From NCBI GenBank assembly GCA_040905365.1, contig JBBDRQ010000030.1, positions 1-45,741 of the forward strand: 45,741 nt of DNA, in the 5' to 3' direction. A program made the translations under genes and the position numbers. Below are positions 31,943 to 39,930 of this stretch, in pieces; within the stretch, counting starts at the first letter, position 1; the number at the start of each line of letters is the position of its first letter. The notes beneath the pieces are model-generated. The model searched no databases. It was not told the origin of the DNA and saw only the letters and a list, made by a program, of their open reading frames with translations. The stretch comes from JAHWKV01 sp040905365. Its GTDB lineage: Bacteria > Actinomycetota > CADDZG01 > JAHWKV01.

Positions 31943-32899
31943 ATGCCGCAAACCCTAGTTGATGACCCTCAACAACCACGCGCTAAGCAGCGGTCCAACA
32001 CCATACGTCCTTCGTCTAAGCAGTTGAAGCTGGAACGCCGCATGGTGCTGCTGGTAACCATTCTGCCGTTTGCAGGGGCAGCGATAGGAATTCCGCTGCT
32101 TTGGAATCGCGGCATCCAGGCTTTGGATCTGGCGCTGTTCTTTATTTTCTACGTCTTCACCGGTATGGGGATAACGGTCGGCTATCACCGGTTGCTCACT
32201 CACCGGAGCTTCGACACCGTGCGGCGGATCAAGCTGTTGCTGTCGATTGCGGGGTCCATGGCGCTACAGGGTTCCGTTATAGCCTGGGTGGCCGATCACC
32301 GGCGGCACCACGCGTTCACCGACAAGCCCGGGGATCCGCACTCGCCGCATCTGGCCGAAGCCGAGGGGGTCCGAGGCGTGCTCGCCGGTCTTTGGCACGC
32401 ACACACCGGATGGTTCTTCGACGCCGACAAGACCAACATCGAGAAGTTTGCGCCGGACCTGCTTGCCGACAAGACCATAGCGCGGGTGAACAAAACGTTT
32501 CCGCTGTGGGCGGTGGTCTCCGTGGTGCTGCCCGGACTGATCGGGCTTGCAGTAACTCGTACTTGGGTGGGAGGCCTCACCGCACTGATCTGGGGCGGTC
32601 TGGCTCGGATATTCTTCCTGCACCACGTCACCTGGAGCATCAACTCCATCTGCCACTTCTACGGCAAGCGGCCCTTCAAGAGCAAGGATCTGAGCACCGA
32701 CAACTGGATCATGGCCCTGCTGTCCTTCGGTGAAGGCTGGCACAACTCTCACCACGCCTTTCCCACCTCCTACAGGCACGGCCTCGGCCGGTTTCAGTTC
32801 GATCCGAGCGCCTGGTTTATCGCCGGCCTGGGTAAGTTGGGGCTGGCAACCAACATCAAGCTGCCCACGCCCGAACAGGTGGTAACCAAGAGCGCTTAG
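31943..32899 (+). CDS. acyl-CoA/fatty acid desaturase
   Basis: A 318-residue membrane-bound desaturase with the three histidine boxes that bind the di-iron centre: HRLLTH near residue 87, HRRHH near 120 and HNSHHAFP near 266. Hydrophobic segments lie at ~35-55, 60-80, 180-215. It resembles delta-9 acyl-CoA desaturases, which unsaturate long acyl chains using O2. ATG 31943 has GGAAAGGAAC upstream. A TATCGT -10 candidate lies at 31893. It suits membrane-lipid adjustment together with the CFA synthase at 38472. Confidence 0.92.
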   Translation: MPQTLVDDPQQPRAKQRSNTIRPSSKQLKLERRMVLLVTILPFAGAAIGIPLLWNRGIQALDLALFFIFYVFTGMGITVGYHRLLTHRSFDTVRRIKLLLSIAGSMALQGSVIAWVADHRRHHAFTDKPGDPHSPHLAEAEGVRGVLAGLWHAHTGWFFDADKTNIEKFAPDLLADKTIARVNKTFPLWAVVSVVLPGLIGLAVTRTWVGGLTALIWGGLARIFFLHHVTWSINSICHFYGKRPFKSKDLSTDNWIMALLSFGEGWHNSHHAFPTSYRHGLGRFQFDPSAWFIAGLGKLGLATNIKLPTPEQVVTKSA

Positions 32900-33016
32900 C
32901 TCCGCCAGAACCCCCACCACACTGGTTAGTGAGCCCTTGGTCCCAGCAGAGGCGGGCCAAGTGGCACTGCAGTCCGCTCTTGCGGCGGTTCAGAATGGGG
33001 AAATGGAGGTGCAACG

Positions 33017-33406
33017 ATGAAGATCAAGGAGCTTTACAAGCCGGGCACCCTGGCTTCGGTGGATCTCGGAGAGTCACTCTCGGAAGCCGCCGACAAGATG
33101 GCCGGCAACGAGGTAGGCGCTCTGGCCGTAATGAAGGGCGGCCGCTTTGTGGGCATCCTGAGTGAGCGTGACCTGGTTGTGTCCATGACCGACGAGGCCG
33201 ACTCAAAGGATACGCAGGTCGGCGACTACATGACCCCCGAGCCGATGACCGCAGAGCCGCTCAGCGACGCCGAGGAGGTAATCGGCCTAATGCTGGAAGC
33301 GGGAGTACGGCATATGCCGGTTACCGACAACGGATCGCTGGTGGGAATGGTGTCCCTGCGGGATCTTATTGCGCTGGCGGTTTGGCCCTCAATGCAGTCT
33401 TCCTGA
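33017..33406 (+). CDS. tandem CBS domain protein
   Basis: A 129-residue protein of two CBS domains (AVMKGGRFVGILSERDLVVS and MPVTDNGSLVGMVSLRDLIA). Such single-pair proteins bind adenine nucleotides and act as energy sensors. GGAGGTG lies before ATG 33017. The next gene starts 29 bases later on the same strand, so they are probably co-transcribed. Confidence 0.9.
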   Translation: MKIKELYKPGTLASVDLGESLSEAADKMAGNEVGALAVMKGGRFVGILSERDLVVSMTDEADSKDTQVGDYMTPEPMTAEPLSDAEEVIGLMLEAGVRHMPVTDNGSLVGMVSLRDLIALAVWPSMQSS

Positions 33407-33435
33407 GAACAGCGTCCGGGAGTAAGGAGCGGGAG

Positions 33436-34584
33436 GTGACCATAGCTACCGTGACCCTTGATCTGAACCGCCAATCCATGGCTGCGGTCCAGGCCATGCG
33501 GGATGACATCGGCGTCGTCTCGGCTTATATAGACTTGTCGGTGCCGCCGGGAGCTGCGGGGGCCGATCAATGGCGCATAGAGCTTAGAAACCGGGTCAAG
33601 GATCTTCGAGAGCGAGTCAGGGCGTACGGCAGTCGGGACTACGCGGCCGCCGTCGATGGCGCTCTGGCCCACCTGGAGTCGGTAGCTAAATCCTCGGTAG
33701 ACCCTGCATTGGAAGGCTCTCGCGGGCTTGGTGTGTTCTACGGACTCGGGTCTTCTGAGCGGATCGAGGTGGGTTCCCGAGCTCGGGTTTCTAACGCCGT
33801 CGTCATCAGGGATCGTGCCTACCTGCCTCCGCTGCTGGTCGCGGTGGGAGAGCTAGCGCCCTTTGGCCTGGTAGGGCTGCACCGAAACGAAGCTCGGGTA
33901 ATTGGTTCCAGCTCGACCGGTGGTGAAGAGTTGACTAGCTTTCGCTTGAACCCGGATACGTCGGATTGGCGGCAGATGTCTTGGCCGACCGCCTCGGGCA
34001 AAGGGTCGGCTCAGCAGAGCGGTTCCCTCCGGGACAACTTCGAGGAGCGGTTGTTTGCAACGGTCCGTAAGTCACTGGGTAGGTTGGCCAAGCAGATGGG
34101 TGAGCTTGCCTTGGATGCGGGTTGGGATGTGCTCGTAGTGTTTGGAGACCCGCGACTTGTCGGTGAGTTTGAGGCTGCCTTCGCGCCCCGAGGCGTGGAA
34201 ACCAGCATCGTAGCCAGCGATCTGGTCTGGGAGGACGACTTGACGGTGGAGAGGATTCTGCGCCTCGGCAAACCCATCGTGGACGAGGTCAGGAAGCAAC
34301 GGGAGTCGGATCTGGCCGATGAGATGGCCGGCGTTGCTTCGGCGGGCGGCCGTGCGGTTATCGGGATCGAGGCCACCGTCAAGGCTCTTGGATCCAACCG
34401 GGTGCAGACACTGCTCTTCGACTCTTCGCAAATCGAAGAGCCGGAGCCGTTGGCCGGCGGCGACCGCTCGAAATCGGTCGAACAGGTTGTACAGATGGCG
34501 TTTGAATCCGACGTCGACGTGCTGGCCGTATCGGCGGTCCCGGCTCTTGAATCAGAAAAGATCGCTGCGACGCTGAGGTGGTAG
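33436..34584 (+). CDS. archaeo-eukaryotic release factor-like protein (baeRF/VLRF1-like)
   Basis: A 382-residue cytosolic protein. It starts at GTG 33436, preceded at six bases by AAGGAG; the frame is open from 33382 but that part lies in the CBS gene. The start region has VVSAYIDLSVPPGAAGADQW, a form seen in bacterial aeRF1-like proteins, a middle domain follows (FEERLFATVRKSLGRLAKQM, WDVLVVFGDPRLVGEF), and the end is an L7Ae-like alpha/beta domain (VQTLLFDSSQ, VDVLAVSAVPALES). No GGQ loop is evident. These proteins may act on stalled ribosomes or on hibernation, but the role of this one is unknown. Confidence 0.75.
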   Translation: MTIATVTLDLNRQSMAAVQAMRDDIGVVSAYIDLSVPPGAAGADQWRIELRNRVKDLRERVRAYGSRDYAAAVDGALAHLESVAKSSVDPALEGSRGLGVFYGLGSSERIEVGSRARVSNAVVIRDRAYLPPLLVAVGELAPFGLVGLHRNEARVIGSSSTGGEELTSFRLNPDTSDWRQMSWPTASGKGSAQQSGSLRDNFEERLFATVRKSLGRLAKQMGELALDAGWDVLVVFGDPRLVGEFEAAFAPRGVETSIVASDLVWEDDLTVERILRLGKPIVDEVRKQRESDLADEMAGVASAGGRAVIGIEATVKALGSNRVQTLLFDSSQIEEPEPLAGGDRSKSVEQVVQMAFESDVDVLAVSAVPALESEKIAATLRW

Positions 34585-34586
34585 AT

Positions 34587-34606
34587 AGGACGACTTAAGT
34601 CCCATC
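34587..34606. promoter_or_regulatory. DosR-box-like site
   Basis: The core GACTTAAGTCCC (34592-34603) is identical to the centre and right half of the DosR consensus; the outer left bases diverge (13 of 20 overall). It follows the release-factor-like gene by two bases and lies 110 bases before the small membrane gene at 34716. Function is inferred. Confidence 0.3.
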
Positions 34607-34715
34607 CGAGACATGCCGATCAGCCCTATTGGAAGCAAACCCCAGGATAGAGAATAGTAACTATAAGGGAGGGGAACCGGACAGCCGGGATATTCGTCCA
34701 ATTCTTGAACGGACG

Positions 34716-34883
34716 ATGCCGAAGGCGAGAGGGGTGAGACGAGTGGGTTGGTTGCTGCTGGGTTCGATGGTGCTGCTCGCGGTAGTCCTGGTACAAGATT
34801 TCCGTGCGGGGTTGGACGAAGATCGCCTGTGGAGCGACCCTTCCTTGGACGACCCGGAGAGTTTCGGCAACCGCGCCGCGTAG
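34716..34883 (+). CDS. small single-helix membrane protein
   Basis: A 55-residue protein: a basic N-terminus (PKARGVRR), one helix (WLLLGSMVLLAVVLV) and an acidic tail (LDEDRLWSDPSLDDPESFG). The start could be ATG 34716 or GTG 34734; neither ribosome site is strong, though GGGAGGGG occurs further upstream at about 34661. No family recognised. It is convergent with the LysR gene, which ends one base after its stop. Confidence 0.45.
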   Translation: MPKARGVRRVGWLLLGSMVLLAVVLVQDFRAGLDEDRLWSDPSLDDPESFGNRAA

Positions 34884-34884
34884 G

Positions 34885-35745
34885 TTACGCCGCTGCGATA
34901 AAGGCGGCGGCGGCAGGCGACAGCACGGCCGGCCGGTGCGCTATGACGATCTCGCGGGTGATCTTGGGGTGGAGTCCCAACACGGTGGCTCCATGCTCCG
35001 GTGGGGTCGACGCTATCGATCGGGGGAGGATTGCAGCCCCGGCGCCGGCCAGGACCATAGGCAGAATCGCATCGCGCTGAGCGCTGACCACCGCCACGTG
35101 GGCGGTCAGTCCGGCCCGGGCGAAAGCCTCGTCCAGGGCACGCCGGGTCGAGGTGCCCATCGGAGTGCTGACGATGGGCAGCTTGGCCAGTTCCTCCAGC
35201 GAGAACGGGTCCGAAGTTGGCTCGGTTCCCGGAGGCAGCACGGCAACCATCTCCTGGGTAACCAGCGGTATGGAAGTCAGACTCTTCGGTACCTCGAAAG
35301 CTTCCGTTATGCCCAGCTCGCAGACGCCCTCCTGCAGCAGCCGGACCAGTTCCGCGGGATTGCGCGGCGACGAGACGATCACCGTCACCCCCGTATGTGA
35401 GCGGCGGAACGCGCCGACCATGGTCGCAAGCGGGTCTGCGGCCAGACTCGGGAGCGAGCCCAGATCCAGTCTGCCCGACTGCAGCCCCAAAACCGATTCG
35501 ACAGCCATCCGGCCGGCCTCGACGTCGCGCAACGCCTGCCGGGCGGGACCCAGCAGAGCCTCTCCCGCCGAGGTCAGCGACACTCGACGGCCCAGTCGGT
35601 GAAACAGCTTTACTCCCAGCTCCGCCTCGAGTTCTTTGATTCCCTGGGAAAGGGCTGGTTGAGAGATAAACACCGCGCTGGCTGCCCGCGTAAAGCCGCC
35701 GTGCTCGGCTACCGCCAGGAACAACTGCAGGCGTCGCAGATCCAT
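34885..35745 (-). CDS. LysR-family transcriptional regulator
   Basis: A 286-residue LysR regulator. The N-terminal helix-turn-helix is MDLRRLQLFLAVAEHGGFTR and AASAVFISQPALSQGIKELE; the effector-binding domain follows from ~90 (LDLGSLPSLAADPLATMVGA). It has a Pro/Ser-rich loop but normal length. LysR proteins usually control a divergent gene plus their own. Here the divergent gene is the rhodanese protein, with an inverted repeat between them. The target and effector are unknown. Confidence 0.9.
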   Translation of the reverse strand: MDLRRLQLFLAVAEHGGFTRAASAVFISQPALSQGIKELEAELGVKLFHRLGRRVSLTSAGEALLGPARQALRDVEAGRMAVESVLGLQSGRLDLGSLPSLAADPLATMVGAFRRSHTGVTVIVSSPRNPAELVRLLQEGVCELGITEAFEVPKSLTSIPLVTQEMVAVLPPGTEPTSDPFSLEELAKLPIVSTPMGTSTRRALDEAFARAGLTAHVAVVSAQRDAILPMVLAGAGAAILPRSIASTPPEHGATVLGLHPKITREIVIAHRPAVLSPAAAAFIAAA

Positions 35746-35749
35746 AACT

Positions 35750-35762
35750 GGCTATTATAGCC
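35750..35762. promoter_or_regulatory. inverted repeat and -10 box in LysR promoter
   Basis: GGCTA-TTA-TAGCC is a perfect inverted repeat. Inside it, on the minus strand, is TATAAT (35759-35754), eight bases before the LysR ATG at 35745. A LysR binding site overlapping its own -10 would allow autorepression. The ribosome site is absent, so the mRNA may be leaderless. Confidence 0.5.
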
Positions 35763-35901
35763 ATGATCTAAAGTATGTCTTGGACTTGTGGCAGGAGTGG
35801 GGCCACCATTTAAATGCAGAGACCGGGAGAATTGAGAAGGCACTTCGGGTTGGCCGAGGCCGGCGAGCGCGGCGGTGAGACTGAAGGGACGGTTTGGACA
35901 C

Positions 35902-36420
35902 GTGGAAGTCAAAGAGCTTTTGGAAATCATCGACCAAGTGCGGCTCATCGATGTCAGGCAAGACGATGAATGGTCGGCAGGGCATATCGACGGCGCTGTG
36001 CACATCCCGCTCGACAAGGTGTCCTCTGAGCGTCACGTGATGAATGCAGATCAACCGGTTGTGACGGTTTGCCGGACCGGTGTGCGCAGTGAGGCTGCGG
36101 CCGACCTACTCTGCGAGACCGGGATCGACGCTCAAAGCCTAGACGGCGGCCTGCGGGCCTGGGTAGCCGCCGGTCGGACTCTGGTCGACTCTGCGGAAGG
36201 TGAGGGCTCGGTGCTAGAGGAGGGGGGCGAGCCGGACTCGATGCCCCCGGAGTTTCTGCAGTTGCAGGGCAACCTGGTCGAGGTCGCTTACGGCCTCCAG
36301 GAGCGGTTCGGCAACCGCGCGCCCACCGACGCCGAGGCGCGTACCTTCATGCGGGAGTGGCTGCAGAAAAAAGGTACTTCAGAGCAAGACATAGAAAAGA
36401 TTCTCGACGACGATGTTTAG
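35902..36420 (+). CDS. rhodanese-like protein with C-terminal extension
   Basis: A 172-residue protein (181 if started at GTG 35875). The rhodanese domain fills residues ~1-95: RLIDVRQDDEWSAGHIDGAV and the active-site loop CRTGVRS with its Cys. The C-terminal ~65 residues are acidic then helical (LQLQGNLVEVAYGLQERFGN, then FMREWLQKKGTSEQDIEKIL) and are not part of the domain. It probably handles sulfane sulfur. GTG 35902 is preferred because the domain begins there; ribosome sites are weak for both. Confidence 0.8.
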   Translation: MEVKELLEIIDQVRLIDVRQDDEWSAGHIDGAVHIPLDKVSSERHVMNADQPVVTVCRTGVRSEAAADLLCETGIDAQSLDGGLRAWVAAGRTLVDSAEGEGSVLEEGGEPDSMPPEFLQLQGNLVEVAYGLQERFGNRAPTDAEARTFMREWLQKKGTSEQDIEKILDDDV

Positions 36421-36426
36421 CAAGGG

Positions 36427-36443
36427 TCGGTCAACGTGACCGA
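36427..36443. terminator. hairpin between convergent rhodanese and pyrophosphatase genes
   Basis: TCGGTCA-ACG-TGACCGA is a perfect seven-base stem with a three-base loop in the 32-base gap between the two convergent genes. There is no T run. Confidence 0.45.
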
Positions 36444-36452
36444 GACTGCGCT

Positions 36453-36956
36453 CTATCCCGCCGAGGAGTCGCTACTTAGACGAGCGCGGGCGGCTTCGAT
36501 TACCTCCAGGGCCCTTTCTCGCCCCTCGTATCCGGCCGTGGATGAGGACTTGTCGGGCTCCAGCGTCTTGTAGACGTCGAAGAAGTGCTCGATCTCGTCC
36601 AGCAGGTGGTGAGGGAGGTCCGCGAGATCGTAGATGCCCGACCAGCCCGGGTCGCCTTCGGGCACGCAGATAATCTTAGCGTCGGGACCTTTTTCGTCCT
36701 CCATCCAAAACACCCCTACCGGGCGCGCTCGTACCAGGCACCCGGGAAAGGTTGGGTCCTCCAGCAGCACCAGGGCGTCGAGGGGGTCGTCGTCCTCGCC
36801 CAGGGTTTCGGGCACGAAGCCGTAATCTGCCGGGTAGATGGTCGCCGAGAACAGGCGTCGGTCCAGGCGGATGACGTGCCGCTCGTGGTCGTACTCGTAC
36901 TTGTTTCTGCTGCCTTTAGGGATCTCGATTACGACCTCGATAGTTTCATCGCTCAT
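36453..36956 (-). CDS. ppa: inorganic pyrophosphatase
   Basis: A 167-residue family I soluble pyrophosphatase. Active-site residues are visible: EIPKGSRNKYEYDHE, YPADYGFVPETLGEDDDPLD and the Lys-rich MEDEKGPDAKIICVP region. It hydrolyses PPi to drive biosynthesis in the cytosol. ATG 36956 has AGGAG at the usual distance. Normal length. Confidence 0.95.
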   Translation of the reverse strand: MSDETIEVVIEIPKGSRNKYEYDHERHVIRLDRRLFSATIYPADYGFVPETLGEDDDPLDALVLLEDPTFPGCLVRARPVGVFWMEDEKGPDAKIICVPEGDPGWSGIYDLADLPHHLLDEIEHFFDVYKTLEPDKSSSTAGYEGRERALEVIEAARARLSSDSSAG

Positions 36957-37078
36957 CGGATTTCTCCTGGATTGCGCTCATACGGCACGTGCGCCGGTTC
37001 GCGGGATTTTCCTCAATTGTGCATCACATCGCGCCCGGCGGCGCAGAGCTGTAATCTGCGTTTAGCAGCCGGCCCTTA

Positions 37079-37187
37079 GTTGCGTCGGGGATGCAACTTG
37101 CAAACGGCAGGGCTGCAAGAATGTCCGTTGAAGCGCCGCGTGGCCGTGGCAAGTCGGCTGAGACTGAAAACCGCGTAAGGAAAGCCG
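37079..37187 (+). promoter_or_regulatory. structured leader candidate before FAD oxidoreductase
   Basis: The 253 bases before ATG 37210 hold a chain of short hairpins: GTTGC (37079-37083) with GCAAC (37093-37097); CTTGCA (37097-37102) with TGCAAG (37114-37119); and CGGCT (37155-37159) with AGCCG (37183-37187). The first two share a base, so they may be alternative. No known riboswitch fold was recognised; a CTGAGA motif occurs but the rest of a TPP element is absent. Confidence 0.3.
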
Positions 37188-37209
37188 CACTGGTCGGCAG
37201 GAGGGTTTA

Positions 37210-38370
37210 ATGACGGCATCCCCGATGGTGGTGGTGGGCGGCGGCATCGTCGGCAGCGCAATCGCCCGGCAGTTGCAGCGCAACGGCACGAGGACGATTT
37301 TGGTGGAGCGCGACGTCGAGCCGCAGGGTGCGTCGTACTTCTCCTTCGCATCTTTGAGCGCATTTGCCGACCCCAACGCCGACCGGTACGCGCTCAAGTG
37401 CCTGGGAATGAGCGACTGGCGCCGGTGGAGTCGCGAGATCTCGGGGGATATCGGTCTTAGGTGGGACGGCGAGCTGCGGTGGGCTGAGGGCGAGGCGAGC
37501 GCGGTGTGGCTTCGCCAGATGATCGAAGTGGCCACCCATCGCGGCTATTCGGTGCAGGAGCTCTCCGAGCGGGAGATCGTTGAGCGTCTGCCGGCCAGCC
37601 GGCCCTCCAACGTGCGGGCGGCGTCGTTCGCGCCCGACGATGGACAGGTCGACGCCGCGGTTGCGGTGGCCAGACTGCGGGAGGACTTCATGGCGGCCGG
37701 GGGTTCGCTGCTGGTGGGACGGGCGACCCTGAGATTCGACGAGAGCGACTTGTATGTCCGGGTGGCCTCCGATGAGCTGCGTGCCGACAAGGTGGTGCTG
37801 GCCATGGGGGCTGAGACCCACGGCTTTTTGGACCAGCTGGGTTGGAGCGTGCCGGTGGAGGCCCGGCCCGGAATGCTGGTGGCGACCGAACCGATGGATT
37901 CGGTGCTGAGGGGCACCGTGTACGTCTATCCCACCCAGGGACCGGCCGTGCATCTGCGCCAGACGCCCGACGGACGTGTCCTGGTCGGGGAGTGGTCGCA
38001 GGAGTACAGAGCAACCGAAGTCACCGAAGCGCACAGCCGGGAACTGCTCGACCAGGCGGGGGCCGCTTTTCCTTCGCTGGGGCGGGCGCGGATTCAGCAG
38101 ATCATGGGCGAGCCGCGACCTATTCCCCGCGATGGTATGCCGATAGTGGGATCACTTCCCGGCATCAAATCCCTGTACGTGGCGGCCACCCATTCCGGGG
38201 TGACCCTGGCGCCGGTAATAGCGCGTTTGGCCGCTCAGGAGCTGGTGGATGGACAGCCGGCGGTCCAACTGCAGGGGTGCCGCCCCGCCCGCTTCGACCG
38301 GCGGCGCCCAGATGTGGCTCAAGACGTTGAGAGCGCTTTTGAGGTTCCCTCCGAAATCTTCCTCGGCTAG
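37210..38370 (+). CDS. FAD-dependent amine/glycine oxidase-like oxidoreductase
   Basis: A 386-residue DAO-family flavoprotein. The FAD-binding glycine motif VVVGGGIVGSAIARQL is at residues ~7-22; ADKVVLAMGAETHGF is the second dinucleotide motif; the C-terminus has VGSLPGIKSLYVAATHSGVT and LAPVIARLAAQEL, typical of D-amino acid or sarcosine-type oxidases. The substrate is not clear. AGGAGG lies nine or so bases before ATG 37210. Confidence 0.88.
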   Translation: MTASPMVVVGGGIVGSAIARQLQRNGTRTILVERDVEPQGASYFSFASLSAFADPNADRYALKCLGMSDWRRWSREISGDIGLRWDGELRWAEGEASAVWLRQMIEVATHRGYSVQELSEREIVERLPASRPSNVRAASFAPDDGQVDAAVAVARLREDFMAAGGSLLVGRATLRFDESDLYVRVASDELRADKVVLAMGAETHGFLDQLGWSVPVEARPGMLVATEPMDSVLRGTVYVYPTQGPAVHLRQTPDGRVLVGEWSQEYRATEVTEAHSRELLDQAGAAFPSLGRARIQQIMGEPRPIPRDGMPIVGSLPGIKSLYVAATHSGVTLAPVIARLAAQELVDGQPAVQLQGCRPARFDRRRPDVAQDVESAFEVPSEIFLG

Positions 38371-38382
38371 TCCCAGGTAGCT

Positions 38383-38431
38383 GCAAACCGACAACCTATC
38401 GGTAAGGCCGTTGTAATGGACCGCGGTTTGC
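38383..38431 (+). promoter_or_regulatory. nested inverted repeats before CFA synthase
   Basis: GCAAACCG (38383-38390) pairs with CGGTTTGC (38424-38431). Immediately inside, ACAAC (38391-38395) pairs with GTTGT (38410-38414), leaving a 14-base loop and a nine-base bulge on one side. It fills most of the 100 bases between the oxidoreductase stop and the CFA synthase start. It could be a cis-regulatory leader, an operator or a weak terminator. Confidence 0.45.
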
Positions 38432-38471
38432 CTCTATGCGATTATTGAAACTAGTCGGGAGAGGCATGCCC

Positions 38472-39836
38472 ATGCGCAAGTCGATGGCCAACGAGAGCGT
38501 AAGGTCGAATTCACCCCACGGGGTGGATGCGGGCCGAGTCGAAAGGATTCAGCCCGGGCGTACCAAGACATCGGTGGCGGCGGCTCTGGAGCCCATCCTA
38601 GCCTCGGTTTTCGTCCATGGTCTTCCGGTCCAGTTCGAGTTCTGGGACTCGAGTGTGGCCGGCCCACCCGGCTCCGCCGGCAAGATCGTTTTGCGCTCAC
38701 CCAAAGCAGCCCGCCGTCTGTTGTTCTCCCCTCTGGATCTGGGCTGGGCGCGGGCCTACGCCGCCGGCGAGATAGATTTTCAAGGGGACATCTTCGAGCT
38801 ATCGGGCCGGTTGCGCGAAAGCGTGCGGACCGACGCCAAACTGGGTCTTCGCACCGCTGTCTCCGCGATAGTGACCAGTGCACGGTTGGGAGTGCTCGGC
38901 CCGCCGTTGCCGCCGCCTCCCGAGGAGGTGCGGATTCCCGGCCGCATCCGCCGCGCGCTTACCGACGAGGAGGCGATCAGCCACCACTACGATGTCGGCA
39001 ACGACTTTTACAGCCTGTTCCTGGGCCCCAGCATGACCTACTCATGCGCGCGCTTCGACAAGCCGTCGGCCAGCTTGAAGGAGGCTCAGGACTCCAAGCA
39101 CGAGTTGATCTGCCGGAAGCTGGGTCTGCACGAAAGGCCCGGCCTGAGGCTGCTGGACGTGGGTTGCGGCTGGGGCTCGATGGCCCTGCACGCAGCCGCC
39201 CGGCACCAAGCACAGGTGGTAGGGGTCACGATAAGCGAAGAGCAGGCTCGGCTGGCCTCCGAGCGGGCGGCGGCGGCCGGCTTGCAGGACCGCATCGAGA
39301 TCCGCCTGCAGCACTACCGCGACGTGGCCGGCGAGCAGTTCGACGCGATCAGCTCGATCGGGATGTTCGAGCACGTGGGTGCGGAGGAATTACAGGAGTA
39401 CTTCGAGGTATTGGGTGGCCTGTTGGCTCCCTACGGCCGCATGCTGAACCACGCCATATCGTCCCGGGAGCGCTGCAAGTTCGGCCCCAATACCTTTATC
39501 GGCCGCTACATCTTTCCCAATGGCGAGCTGGCCGACGTCGCCGAGGTCGTCGAAGGAATGCAAAGAGCGGGCCTGGAGGTGCGTGACGTCGAGTCGCTGC
39601 GGGAGCATTACGAGCTCACTTTGCGGGGGTGGGTAGCCAACCTGGAAGAGCACTGGCAGCGGGCGGTGGAGCTGGCCGGCGAAGCGCGGGCTCGCATTTG
39701 GCGGCTGTATATGGCCGGCAGCGCCATGGGGTTTCGCGCAGGTCGTATGGGGCTGCATCAGGTGCTCGGGGTGATGCCCGACTCCGACGGCGCCAGCCGT
39801 ATGCCGCCCACCCGTCGCGGGTGGGAGATCACCTAA
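38472..39836 (+). CDS. cyclopropane-fatty-acyl-phospholipid synthase family methyltransferase
   Basis: A 454-residue SAM-dependent lipid methyltransferase. The N-terminal domain (~40-150) is the family lipid-binding part. The methyltransferase has YDVGNDFYSLFLGPSMTYSC near residue 175, SAM motif LLDVGCGWGSMALHAA near 220, SSIGMFEHVG and FIGRYIFPNGELADV. It adds a methylene or methyl group to unsaturated acyl chains of membrane lipids, consistent with the desaturase at 31943. The start is ambiguous: ATG 38472 has GGGAGAGG seven bases upstream; ATG 38466 and 38436 are in frame. Confidence 0.9.
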   Translation: MRKSMANESVRSNSPHGVDAGRVERIQPGRTKTSVAAALEPILASVFVHGLPVQFEFWDSSVAGPPGSAGKIVLRSPKAARRLLFSPLDLGWARAYAAGEIDFQGDIFELSGRLRESVRTDAKLGLRTAVSAIVTSARLGVLGPPLPPPPEEVRIPGRIRRALTDEEAISHHYDVGNDFYSLFLGPSMTYSCARFDKPSASLKEAQDSKHELICRKLGLHERPGLRLLDVGCGWGSMALHAAARHQAQVVGVTISEEQARLASERAAAAGLQDRIEIRLQHYRDVAGEQFDAISSIGMFEHVGAEELQEYFEVLGGLLAPYGRMLNHAISSRERCKFGPNTFIGRYIFPNGELADVAEVVEGMQRAGLEVRDVESLREHYELTLRGWVANLEEHWQRAVELAGEARARIWRLYMAGSAMGFRAGRMGLHQVLGVMPDSDGASRMPPTRRGWEIT

Positions 39837-39846
39837 CCTCGCAAAC

Positions 39847-39881
39847 GCTAGTGGTCACGGCACTAGCAGTATTTGCTAGTG
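39847..39881. promoter_or_regulatory. three-site GCTAGTG operator array
   Basis: Three seven-base sites in alternating orientation: GCTAGTG (39847-39853), its exact reverse complement CACTAGC (39861-39867), and GCTAGTG again (39875-39881). They are separated by exactly seven bases each, so the centres are 14 bases apart. The array is 50 bases before ATG 39931 and probably overlaps its promoter. The left end resembles the element at 29-58. Confidence 0.55.
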
Positions 39882-39930
39882 GTACCGTCCCACAAGATAG
39901 CGTCGTGCGGAACTTACCGGGAGGTGGATC

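Noticed and set aside
37141..37200. Possible TPP or cobalamin riboswitch
   Set aside because: A CTGAGA motif is present but the other conserved TPP segments are absent, and no B12 box is seen.
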